Shown here piece after piece: positions 24,781 through 37,400 of a stretch of DNA of 64,000 nucleotides (the stretch's first letter is position 1; every line of letters starts with the position of its first letter). Location of the stretch: NCBI GenBank assembly GCA_029962745.1, contig CM057171.1:5138376-5202375 (forward strand). The letters are read 5' to 3'. Source of the DNA: Echinometra lucunter (lineage: Eukaryota; Echinodermata; Echinoidea; Camarodonta; Echinometridae). The position numbers were made by a program, and so were the translations under genes. The notes under the pieces are model-generated. The model made no database searches and was not told the DNA's origin. It worked only from the letters and a program-made list of their open reading frames with translations.

Positions 24781-25454
24781 ATTTTTTTTCCTAATAAAGT
24801 TTCTTTTTAACACATTCCATGAACTGTCTGTAAACTTCCTACCACCTGTCTATATTGACATGCTTTCTGTATCCCTCGCTGCAGAATTCCTTGTTGGCAC
24901 ACATCTTCAAGGGAGCCTGTTTGTAAAAAAACCACCTGCTGATAAAGACCACTTTGTTTGTCATCTTTGGGAGGGCTTCTGTACCAGGGTGAAAAATACA
25001 TGGGGGCGATGGACGATTTAGCCTTCTTCAGAGCTCAAATAGCTCCCTTAAATCCTCAAAACCCGATTCTTTTTGGCAACCATTTTCTTCAGAGTTGCCC
25101 TCGCCTCAGCTCCGAAAATTAGCAATGAATTCGTGAATCATGATCTGAGAGTTAAAGAAATTACATTTCTTTAAACAACACACATATTAACACATTATAC
25201 CGATAGTCAATAATGCAAATTTTGATTATCAGCAATTCGATTTCAACATAGCTCCCTTGTTGCTAGATATTGCTCCTGTAAAGTTGTTCTCCAGAGCAAT
25301 TTTTTAAAGAAAATAGCTCTCATGGCAAAAAAAAGTATTTTTTACACTGTTCTGTGCCCTTTTGACATGTTTTGTCACAGTCAGAACGATGGTCAGTAGT
25401 TCAGTAATTTAGAGTCCATGTACATGCATGAAGTCCATTAAGAGCAACATGTCA

Positions 25455-28400
25455 TCAACTCTTTGCTAATTCTGCTTTATTATGAATAACTGCTAGCACT
25501 GCCGTTTTGTATCTCTCAAGATTCTCCAAGGATTCACCAGTGTTTCTAATCTCAGAGACTGATCCTCTCAGTTCCTGGACTTCTTGGCTCGCTAAGATGT
25601 CCTTCTCTAGTTCTGGGTCTACTTCAGCATCACCTAGTGTCTGAAAGAGAGAAAGAATGGAAGATGAAGATGAGCAATTATCAGTGGTGTAGCTAGGATT
25701 CCATTTTATGGGGGGAGTGGGGGCGGTAGTGAGCCATTTTCCCCCTCCCTTGCAAAGCGCGGAAGCTCCGAAGTTTCTTTGGCATTGTTCCTTGTCTGCT
25801 CCCGCTCTTCCTATGTTCTCTTACCTTTTTTTTCTCACTTATGCCTTTTTTTTTTTCTTTCTTTTTATTTCTGGCTTTCTTTCTTTTTTTTCTTTTTTTT
25901 TTTGCGACCGCCCCCTGGCTACGAAGGTGGCAATTATTGCCATTTGAGAGGATTAGAATTTTGTTTTTCTATCAAGAGAGAAGCAAGCCCGTACGTTTTT
26001 TTAGTGTCACATATAGTAAGCCGGGCCATTTGTGATAATGAGATGTACATTAGCAAGTCAACTCCAAATACAGTGGAACCTCGTTATAAAGAACACTGTT
26101 ATAACTAGGTAATTTTTCTGGTCCCACTTCTTTGTGTTTTATTGGTTTTTAGCCGATATAAAAAGGTTTCGATATGAAGAGGCAGTTTCTTTGGTCTGGA
26201 GGAGTTTGTTATAACAAGGTTCGCCTGTAAAAAGTTTGCCAAAAGCTGTACACCCAACTTGTGACATCATATTTTGCGCTACCTTTCTTAGAATTTGATT
26301 TGTTCACACTTTTTGTCTCCTGCCTTAGTGTCTTTTTTTTTTTTTACTGCCTCATATCCCATTCATTTTGTACACAGGGGTTTTCTGCTTCACTACTGAA
26401 CAAGCCTTCAGATTGAAGGGACCTACCTTATTCCTCATCCTGGCTATTGTACTGATGATGGAGGTTTTCGAAGGGCTGATGTCCCACACATACTCTTCCA
26501 TGTCCTCATCTGTGATCTCGGATTCCCACGGCTCACAGATCTATTAATGAACCATTCGAACATGTACACATGACGTCAAATAAATGTTTCAATTTAGTAA
26601 CAGTCACAAAATATACACGTATTCAGCTGTTATCAACAAAATAAGATTCCTTCCACCTTGCTACCTTGACAATGTCAACCCGTTGACTACTGATTTTCAG
26701 ACTCCAATAGACATAATTCAAGGACTACCTCTTTCTGTAGGGAATGGGTTAAAGTTGTACAATATAAAGCACACATGGCTAAAATATGCAAAATATATTC
26801 TTCACAAAATTGGCACATGTCACTGATCCTAATCCGAATCTTATCAGTAAGTATACTTCAGTTTGCAAATGAATAATTTTGTTCATATTTTTTTTTTTTG
26901 AGAATATTTTTAATACCTCATAGCTAGAATCAGCATAATCATCCAACTGATGTTCATCTCCCTAGTAACAAAATATTGAGACAAATTATTTGATTTCTTA
27001 CCCATGCTTCGTGAAAGAGCACGCTCATAACATATATGCAGTAATCATAGTTCTGTTTCTTCAGTGGACACCTGTCAGCAAAGATAAGAAAGAGAAATAA
27101 TGAAAACGTGCTTTTTCAAAATATGAATGACAAAAAAAATAGAAATAATTTAAAAATAACAATGAAATACTACATTTTGAAAAAAGAAACAGAAGAAGAC
27201 AGATTATTAGGTGGGCTCATCACATGTAAGCCTAGAAGGAATAGGGGGGGGGGGTTAAAGAATCTGGAGCTTCCTAGAGTTTATTAAACAGTTGAACACC
27301 AAGCCTGACATATCTCTGGCTAGGTTTTCTAGGACTTGCTTGCTAAAATGAAATCAAATTGTACTCAATGGGTTAATGCTGTTATGCTAGTTAGGACATG
27401 ACTAGTCGGGACCAAAACACATCACCAAGGATGACTCATCTTCCTTTTCTAAAAACAAACAAGCAAACAAACAACAAAAACAGGTCTTTAGCATTTTCAT
27501 ACTGAGAGATAGTGCACCTCTGGTGAGAACCTAAAGTGACCTAACTTCCAGTATAAATGACGTCATATAATAACTAACCTGTCAGCTGTGATGGTGACTA
27601 CATCTGTGTCTTTGTTGTATCTTTCTCCTACAAGCTGAATAAACTTCCATCTTGCGTGCTTGTCAAGCGGTAGATCACTTAGTTTTACCTGAGAAAAAGA
27701 CAAAATAAACAAGATGAAATATGCGAAGAGTTTGATTTCAAAACTGATAAATTGTTCTTTCTTTTTTTTTTATTTGAGATATCTGCACATGAAGTTGCTA
27801 AAATGTAGAGAAAATAGTAAGAAAATTATAACAGGAATATAAATATAATGAGTGAGGTATCAATTGGGCGCCTTTTTTTCCCACAAGATGGTGCCATTAA
27901 ATGTAAAATTTACCTTCATCAGCTTTTGTAAACAAAAACTCCTCATATGCAAAAGACAAGGTTTTGAGGATTATGCGTAGCAAGTATGCACTTCAAAATC
28001 ACTTCCTCTCCAGCTCCGAGGGTTAGGAGCTCACAGTTCTGAGAGAGCCTGTAAAACTTACCAGTCTTTGTTTTCAAGGATTTCCTGGACCCATCCTAGG
28101 TTGGCGCTTTGTCTGTGTGCTGGTTGGTATTTGGTTCTACATAGTAGTTGATTTTCATCTTTGTAATAAGTGCACATATTATGATTAACTGATCAATTCT
28201 CTTAATCAATTCCTTGTTTTATACACATACTTAATTATTCGGAATGGTAATCACATTGCATGTGCATATGTATTTACCAATGACTGCAAAGTGCGTAGAG
28301 GACTATTCCATTTATTTTGCGCTTAATAAGTGTTCTAATACTATCACAATGGCATCTCATCAAGCAAATTCCTTGGTATGCCTACAGACAGGGCATCCAT

Positions 28401-31208
28401 GTGACTTCCCAATCAAAAGTCATACATGTAATGAAGCTGGATCTTTGACCTTTGACCTACCCGAACTGTGACCTCTCTTGACTGCGGATGTCTGAGCGAT
28501 GATCCAGCAAAGACATAATCAGATTCTACCGTCTCCAGTGGGAAATGTCTTACACAATCAGCATCTGTTTTTAGACCTTCTGGCCAGTCTGAACACAATT
28601 CTATAAGCAAAGAAAATGAGAAAATATAAGAAAAAAGTGAAATGAAATGTTAAAAGCACTGATGGGTTAATTTTCAGTCATCTTTTTAAATACAAACATC
28701 CACCAACACAAGCACATGTAAACTCTTCATAATTGTTCATATTTATAATTGGCAATAGTCTCTTATTGATACTGGATACATGTCTACTATCAATAACAGT
28801 ATTTTCTACAAGAATCATAAATACAACTTGACATCAATAAGATATGTATTTCACTCATTCTCAAAATGGTTGATTGCTAATTCTCAATTGCAGCAAATGA
28901 CTGAAGTTTGACAGTAATGATCATGACATGTTACATCATGGACAAATAGTATTTTATAGAAACTTTACTTTTAATCTGAAGGATCTTATTCTCACCTTTC
29001 AAAGCTGCACAGTGTTTCTTGATGGCAGGAGGTGTTAGATGCAGAAAATTGGGAATCTATCAAAAGGAAAAAATGAATAAATAAAAGAAAATAGATGGTT
29101 GTTACTATTACATCAGACTGCTCGGGAATACACTAACAATAACAATAGTAAGTTATACATGTAATCTGGGCAATGCATTTTATTCTACAGATCCCAAAAC
29201 GGACGAGCATGAAAAAAATAAGTAGTTTCCTACTAAAAATGTAAAAACGATCTTTTCCCTTTCTTTCCATGCAAGTGAGTTAAAGTGAAATAACTTATCA
29301 CTTTGCTCTGCTCTCAGGGACTGACAGAGAGAGCGAGGGGGGGGGGGGGGGGGGGTATGGTGATAGTGGGGGATATTGTTTTAGGTGTCAAAAATATAAT
29401 AAATTTGATCGTTTTCGCCAATCAAATCAAACTTCTCATTGATATTGAAATTCATAATTTAAGATAATGTCAAGAAATGGAGAAACAACAAAAAAAATAG
29501 CACTATAACAAAATAACAAATATGCCTTTTTTTTTTGACGTAAGCTAACAAAGTATTAAATAACACCAACCTTGATGAGTTCTAGATTTCCAAATTTATG
29601 TGGGGGAATCCCCCTCCTGACAGGGTAGCCCATCCTCAGTGGTAGGGGTACAGCAGACCACTTGAAGCTGGCTGCAGTGGGGTAAACCCCCGCCCATTCC
29701 TGATCCTCCTTCATCTTCGATTCCCTCGGAGCTGGAAGCTTCAAAATATAATGTAGATGATCATAACATGTGATGAGTGCTTCACTGAGCATTCAGAAAA
29801 TGTCAAAAAGCAAAATGAAGTTTTTGAATGATACATCTTGGAAAAAAAAAAACAAGTGACGAAAAATAAATTATCTCTGTTTTCAATCACATTTTGTGCC
29901 ATTTATAACTGTCATAATTATTTTTTCTTGGTGATTTATATACATTACAATATTGTACAACATAACACAAAATGCTACATAAAAGTTCTACTCCTTTATC
30001 AAACTTTACCCAAACTTTATGATCCCACCACATTAAGGCTAAGGATCTTCTATTATTCTGCATTTTAAAATACTCTTTGACCAATAATTTTTTTTCATTG
30101 ATTTAATGTGTTGCAGATATTTTCAGCTACGTAGCTGTGTAGCTTTCAGAAGAGCAACTCCATGGATTTCCTCATTAAAACATTGAAATATCTCTTCATT
30201 CTAAGAAACTCCTTCTACAGAGTTAGTTCATTATGTCATGGGACGGCAGCACTGTTTGTCAGTTTCAGAGCCAGAAGGGCATTAACTCATATCATTTGGT
30301 ACAGGCTTAATGCCTTTCTGGCTCCAAACAGACATGTTATACTTACTGGTGTAAATCTCTTTAATCTCTCCTCCATAGCTCTCATGGCCTTTCCTCGCAT
30401 GGAATGTGGAGACACCTCTGGTTAAAAAATAATTAAGAAAGGATATTGGTTAACATAGAAAATGCAGATCTACATGAAAAAGATCGGGAGAGATAACCAC
30501 AGGAGGACTAAAAGGGAGAAAAAGAGAGAAAGACATGCATTCTTTTCATTAGCATCCCTACTTCTTTTAATTTGTGCACATATTTGGCTAACGGTACCGA
30601 CTATATATGCCCTATGGTTTGTACATACGTACCTACATAATTGGGCATATATTATCCGTACGTACAAACGATGATGTTGTCATGGTTGTTGTTGTTGTTT
30701 CTAAAAGGCTAAATTCTAACAGAGTGAGTTGGAACTGGAAGTCTAGACGTTTTGGACTCGGAGATTATATCAATCATCACTGCAAACCCTTGTAAGAATT
30801 AGCACTGAAATTGTCTAATGCCATTTATCATCACTCTAAAATTAACTTGCTAGATCTAATCAGTTATACACGCACACACACAAAAAAAACCAAGATTAAC
30901 TTTGATCATTAGTAGTGAGGTTCAAAGATTTATTAGTAAAATCTACACAGAAATAAGCATGTGGGACCGAAAAGAACCATAGTCATGATAGTTGGATAAG
31001 ACTCACTTTCAATTTCTGAATCCACATCTGGTAAACTTGTTGATACCAAAGATCCGTAGAATTCTTTGTTCTTATTTGCTGTAGAATATCTGGCCACCAC
31101 ACAAAGCTCAGCACAAGCAGGAAATTTACAGCTACCACTCCAAAGCTGAGGGCGAAAAACTGCAGACACAACGGCCGCCATGTTGTTTTGGCATCGTCTT
31201 TTCAACAA
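25455..31208 (-). CDS. MRPS35: Mitochondrial ribosomal protein S35 (mS35), ten exons
   Basis: Exons on the minus strand are 31208-31007, 30417-30347, 29738-29571, 29056-28996, 28600-28461, 27688-27579, 27071-27002, 26961-26917, 26540-26427 and 25640-25455. This gives 1,167 nt, 388 residues and a TGA stop, with all phases consistent and GT-AG introns throughout. The product matches animal MRPS35, a small mitoribosomal subunit protein. The diagnostic core is [67 protein letters not shown] and [17 protein letters not shown]. The first exon is a basic, Cys/Arg-rich leader that fits a mitochondrial targeting peptide. A second in-frame Met at 31181 would give 379 residues. The protein is somewhat longer than human MRPS35, mostly in an acidic [15 protein letters not shown] exon and the C-tail. 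The start faces PSMA1. Confidence 0.95.
25683..25930 (+). mobile_element. Dispersed repeat with GTGTAGCTAGGATT end, copy 1
   Basis: Starts AGTGGTGTAGCTAGGATTCC, passes GGAAGCTCCGAAGTTTC, CCTTGTCTGCTC and a T-rich run, and ends GCGACCGCCCCCTGGCTACG. The same motifs occur in reverse at 40201-40519. It sits in the 3' flank to last intron area of MRPS35. Confidence 0.7.
26069..26229 (+). mobile_element. MITE with ACAGTGGAACCTCGTTATA ends, copy 2
   Basis: Same ends (TACAGTGGAACCTCGTTATA and AACAAGGTTCGCCTGTA) and interior as copy 1. It lies in the last intron of MRPS35. Confidence 0.85.
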
Positions 31209-31458
31209 AACAGCGGATTATTGTAAAAGATAATACCCAAAATAATTAAATTTGATTCAAAGAAAATTCAAATTATCTTTAATTCAAATTAATTGATTTT
31301 TTAAATTCTACTGATTATTAATAATTATTTAAATTACACTCTTTGTTACCTTGAAAATCAACTTACACATGTAAAAACCTCTATTTGCTTGCTCACGTTT
31401 GGAAGTCCGTGATAGAGAGACCCTATCTGCGGAGAAATACTGTCATAATTTGTACATA
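31209..31458. promoter_or_regulatory. Probable bidirectional promoter between MRPS35 and PSMA1
   Basis: Only 250 bp separate the two divergent start codons, so both 5' UTRs and the core promoters must lie here or overlap it. The middle is AT-rich (31220-31340), and the PSMA1 side is more mixed (TCACGTTTGGAAGTCCGTG). I see no TATA box in a convincing place. Shared control of two housekeeping genes is an inference from geometry. Confidence 0.6.
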
Positions 31459-34400
31459 ATGGTAAGTACTGCAAAAATCACAAAAACGTACAATAAGATC
31501 AGGAATTCTTGTTTATCTTTTGATTCTTGAACTATGCAATTTCTGTATTTTCGATGTGTTATGAGACTGCAATCAGTTGAGAGTAGCCGTGCAGTGTTCC
31601 TCGGAGTAAAGCGGTTACCCGAGCGAGCTCTCCACCGGAGGAGGCCGAGGGATATCGTAGCAAAGACATGGCTGAGCTGAGCTAGAGACGTGGGGCCAGT
31701 TTCTCCTCTCGAAACCGTCATAGTCTTGACTGAATTGGCGCTACATGCATGATATGTAGATGGTTGGCTCTGGTTGTCCACTGATCATGCTGATTAATTC
31801 ACGAAGCCATCTTTATCTTTGCCAAGATCAACAATCGGACAGCTTGCGAGATTGCTTCCATTGGAGTTCCAAATACAAAATCAAAGTTTGACTTCACAAA
31901 GACAAAATCATTGCAAACCTTTTTTTTTTTTAAAGAAACACACCCTTGACATAGATCTGTGCATGCTCTATATGAATGAATATGTATATGAATGAGCCTG
32001 ATGTTCTTAATATATCTGACATTTGCATCGGCTGTACTTATCCGTAGGTCAAAACGGCGTTTTGATTTGAATAGCGAAACAAATTGCCGATGCAAACGCG
32101 AAATACATTGACTTAGAGTCTAGATCTTCTATAAAAGAGAAGAAAAGTTTTGATTTCATTTACCAGCAATGTTCCTGAATCTCTCAATTATCCCCTTCCT
32201 GCTTCATATCTGATGAATGAACTGAAAATGGTGAATTTTAAGAAGAAAAATGACGCTTATCATAGGTTGACAGCATGTTGTCGAGTAACCAATAGAAAAG
32301 CATGCTATGTAGTTTCGGTACAGACTTGTCACATTTTGGGGACAAGGTCAATTCATTGACCGAGTACACAGGATGAGTGGCTGTACTTAGCTCCTATTTA
32401 GCCGTGCGGAGAACCATCGGTACATTTGAGTTTAAAACATTTTGCATTGTTGTTGAATTTGAATTAGCCTATCTCTGAATTCTTGCATGTCACTGGATTA
32501 ATCTACCTCCTTTTCTGATTCTCTCTCCCCCCCCCCCCCCCCCTTTCACTCTTGTCCTTTTTTTTTTATTACTATTTTTGTTCTAACTTTTCTTTACTTT
32601 TATATTGTTAGCTTGAATGGTAATTGAATTCATACTTGATCCATCAATCCTCTTCTCTTTGGTAATAATATTACTGTAAAGCGCTTAGAGATATCCAAGA
32701 TGTATTACGTGCTAAATTTCAGAATATTTTTATCCTTATTATTTTGTCTATGTGCAGTTTCGTAACCAGTATGATAACGATGTGACAGTATGGAGTCCAC
32801 AGGGAAGGATCCATCAGATCGAGTATGCCATGGAGGCTGTCAAGCAGGGTTCTGCTACCGTAGGTCTCAAGTCGAAGACCCATGCTGTCCTTGTCGCTCT
32901 CAAGGTAAGGAGTGATTATACCCCCTCCAAAAATCGAAGCCATCAGGAAGGATATTTTCATAATGCCTGTAAGACATTATCAGCCAATATGTTCATTAGT
33001 AAGAAAAATATAATTGCCTTATCACACCTGGCATTCAAGATGCTTCAGTATCCCCCCGGCTTAAATCCTTTGCTGTAATTCTGTTACCAATTAAGCCTGA
33101 GTCATATCGATTTTTTCAGAAACCGGTGTTCGACGGCTTTGCGCCGATCGAACATCGATGCATCGACGGGTGCATGGCCGGTGAATCTGAAGCTCTCGCG
33201 CCGCTGAAAATTTGCCGCAATTTGATGGTGATTTAGCCAAGATAACGCCCTGTTTACAAGTCTGCAATCGCCGCAGTCCTCTTTCCCTTATTATTAATTT
33301 TTAACTATCCTAAGAAAATATACTCGAGCGTTTTGTGTTTTATTTCAAAACAACTTTTGTCAACTTACATCGTTTTTTTTTTCAAGTTAAATGCAAACAC
33401 ATCCAAGACATCCCATCCAGAATCACATTACATGTATGTCGTACGTAGAGTTAACCCATTCGCGACAATGGGTCCACGTTTTGTGGTTTGCCGTGTTTAC
33501 AAGAAAACTAGAAAGTTTGGTGACCCCAAACTTCGCCTGCCGATGCAGAAAAAAATTGGCCAATCAGAGCACTCGTTACTTCGTCTCAGGACCAACCCAT
33601 TTTAGAGTTATGAATTTTAGAAGACCCTTTATTGGACATTTCATCTCAAAACCGTACGAGCCTGCGATGAATATTTATATATGCTTGTCTCGCGCCAATA
33701 CTGCCTAGTAACATGAAGAGACGGGGAGAGAGCTAGCTGGGTGCAGCGCAGGTGTCCTTCAGTCATGAACTGGACTACATTCCTGGCCTGGTCACTAGGC
33801 AACGTCAACAAGTCGTATAGTATTTTACCAGACCTTGATAAAGCTATATTTATTTTGTTATGTTCTTTCACGAAATGACCTCATCAGACATATATCAAAA
33901 ATTCAATAATTGTAATTTCTTTATATGTGAGACCATTTATAATCCACTTTGCTTCGTTCAATTTGGTAATCGAAGAACTATTTCCAAAATTATTCAAATT
34001 CATGACTGAATGACGAAACTATGGTGTGCAGTGCTAGTGCAAGGAGAGATGATGACTCATCGAGCATGCAAGCCTTTCCCATGCTAGGCCTGGCTATCGT
34101 TTTCGCGTACATAACCATTTTGGGACAGGGTGAATGATAAATCTGAAACAAAATCGCAGACATATAAAACATCCAGCGAGGCCATTTTCGGAAGAAAAAA
34201 AAACAAATAAATCAGATTCTGCATACAAGCAAAAGGGATTAGATCATTCATTTTATGAGTTTGACTGACCAGATCCGTTACTTCTTTGTTGTTACTTTTT
34301 AGTTCCCCCTACACAGAGTAGACTAACCCCAAAAATCACATCACGTCGGCATGACTGACTATCGTGGAAAATGCCATTTCTCAATAGGGGTGCATAATTA

Positions 34401-37400
34401 CGGATGACAGACAAACGAACTAAGTGAGATATTTCTAAATGTAAGAAAGAACAACTTAAAACGTAAAGTATACTGAACTTACTTAAGATTACTTTCTTAT
34501 CTTTACTGTTTGCTTAAGTTCTTTCTCAAAGTTACTTATGAGGGTTTTTTTTTAGTCGTAATGCAAAGTTGCAAATAAATAGCATGCAAATGATGCAACT
34601 GTCATTAACACGAACTACATGGGAATCATTATGATGATTTCTATAGACAATTTTTTTCCTCGATTTGAAATGATTCACTTGACAAATGTTGATGAAACAT
34701 GTGACGCACAAATGATAATACTCGTCATGTGGATGAAACCCCTTTTTATCGGGAGGAACAATAACCGTAATTTAATTGCAAGCATTAAAAAACTCGTCAA
34801 AAACCATGCAAAGAAATGAAAGAATTCATGCATTGTCTTGAGTCAACAGTCAACACATTTTGAAAAGATGCGCCTGTACAACATTGATCATGTGATCGCT
34901 TTCAAAACGAGAGTGATCAAATGATTGAAAGTGAGGCTACGATCGAGTCATCGTGCATATGTTGCGCGATATACGGAGCGTTGCGTACTGAACGAAACGA
35001 AGACAAGTATGTAGTAGCTGCTCGATCATCGAGCGACCAGTTCGTTCTCTACTTCTCTTCATGCGTTTCCTGCAAAACTCACAAAAAAGAGTAGGATACA
35101 AGTAAGCAAATTAAAGTTTTGAAAATATGAAGATAAATTGTGTTTAACAGGACTATCAAACAAAAGATTCTGTGTTTTCTAGTCAATTTGGTAATTTCGT
35201 CGATGCATCGAATTCATCAAAACGAAATCGGAGTTCGACGTCTTCGATCGAACACTGGCTTAAAAATCGATTCGACTCAGGCTTATTACCAATATATTAT
35301 CTATATATATATATATAGTATTTTTTTTTTTTCTTTATTGGATATTTACATTTATGAGATGGAATATTGTGTATCACTTACATGAATGTCCTTGACATCC
35401 TGGAGTATACATACATGTACAGATACTACACCTTCAAGTTATGTGTACTTTCATTGTGTACGTGTACTTTCATTGATCCTATCTTTTCTAAAGGACGGCT
35501 TCTTTAACCCATTGGCTACTGGGACCAGGTGGCCCTTGTATTAAGTCTATGGGATTATAAGAATTCAGTAGTTAATGGGTTAACTAATCTAAGTAATGGC
35601 TGTATCTGTCTTGTTCTACAACAGAGAGCATCGTCTGAGCTATCTTCTCATCAGAAGAAGATCATCCCCATTGATGATCATATTGGGATCTCAATAGCTG
35701 GACTCACATCAGATGCAAGGCTGCTTAGGTGAGGGACTGTCCATCCATCCATATGAATCACTTTTGCGTTACCTTCTCGAGCTACAGCTGTAGTTCATTT
35801 CATTTCATTTTATTTATTCAACCATTTTGAAAATAGCCAAAATACATACAGTATAGATAGCAGTACAGAGTACATAGTTATGATTATAAATACACCTGGA
35901 CAATTGTTAGGATATCCAAGCAGGTGCTTGTTCAATGGGGGTTACTTTTCGTTTCATTGCATTTCATTTATTGAACCATTTTAAACAAAGCAAAATACAT
36001 ACAATATAGATAGCAATACAGAGTACATAATTATGATTATAAATACACCTGGAAAATGGTTAGGATATCCAAGCAGTTGCTTGTTCAATGGGGGTTACTT
36101 AAAATGAGAACAAATTGGAAAATTACATGTACAAAACAAAGAGAATTAAAGAATACAAACAATAATAGATTGTAAATTGAATACAGAGACGCAATTACTC
36201 ATGCACACACAAATACACAGTCACATCCCAGTCACCCTTTCACGCGAACACACACATCACACACCCAACGATCATTACTTGGCATGCATCATATTACAGT
36301 ACATGTATAGGCTATGAGAATGAGAAGGAAAGAAAGAAAGTAGTCTTGATCTTTGTTGACGAGCATTTTGTCAGCAAAAGGCACTGGAAGCGAAATTTGA
36401 GCATGTCAGCATGTTTTCCTTTGCCAACATTGAATACGTTTTACATGTATTGCAGAGTTTTACATTTGTGTAGGAATATGAAGGGGAAAAAATGTGAAGT
36501 TTGAAACAGGCGAACCTTGTTATAACAAACTCCTCCTGCCCAAGGAAATTACCTCTTTATATCAAAACCTTGTTATATCAGGGCCAAAAAACAATAAAAT
36601 ACAAAGAAGTGGGACTGGCAAATTTTTGTTTAACTTTTTTTTTTTTAAACTCTTATTTATTGTCTCTGAGACGAAAAATAATAAAATCGCGGTTTGCGTC
36701 TTACTAACAGTTTTTTATTTCAAATTATGGTTGGTTTCAAGGATTTTGAGTACAAATACAAGTACTCATACACATGTTTCTTCTTAGTTTGAGAATCTTA
36801 TTAAATCAGCTGCTCACTAAGTTAGCCAATGTCTTTATCTCTTGTAACACTTCTAGTTGCATAACTATGTTGTCTGTCTTTAATTCCTCTGCAGCAAATT
36901 TATGAGGACAGAATGTCTGAATTCCCGCTATGCCTACGAGACGCCTCTACCAGTTTCAAGATTAGTCGCTGAAATTGGCAACAGTATCCTTTTTTTTAAA
37001 TGTTTGTGATGTGGCCTTTGATGTGGAGTAGACTTACATGTACGTAACTTAATTTCTAATTTTTTCCTGTCCATGTGCAATATTTTCCTCAGAGTAGCAT
37101 TCTATGAAATGCCCCATCAGTAGTGGTATTAGCTTTTTCTTCTGAAACATTTCTTTTTATTAAAAAAAAAGTATTATATTTTTAATAATGTCGCACATGA
37201 CTTATCAAATTCCTTTTACCTCTAACTGAAATAAGAGAGAAAATGCATAATAAAAGATAAATTGATACTATGATATTTCCCGAGGTAATCCCATTAGCAG
37301 CTTACACTAGAAGAAGTAATGAGATGAGAAATAGTTCCCATATAGTGATTGTGATAATTTCATGTAGATATATATTATCTTAGACATATAATATGATATA

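Larger units (their letters stand above)
16624..25454. other. Intergenic region between the transporter and MRPS35
   Basis: No credible exon is seen. It holds two copies of a large-TIR element (17456-18017 and 22554-23144), a tRNA-like relic, CT and GA microsatellites (18369-18420, 21580-21650), poly-C tracts, and pogo-like MITEs (22268-22432, 23492-23648). Part of the low end could be 5' UTR or promoter of the transporter. About 18.6-21.2 kb is unique AT-rich sequence with no recognisable content. Confidence 0.55.

Noticed and set aside
33391..33708. 105-residue frame inside the 2.2 kb TIR element as a transposase
   Set aside because: It is short, shows no transposase motif that I recognise, and overlaps another frame of similar length.
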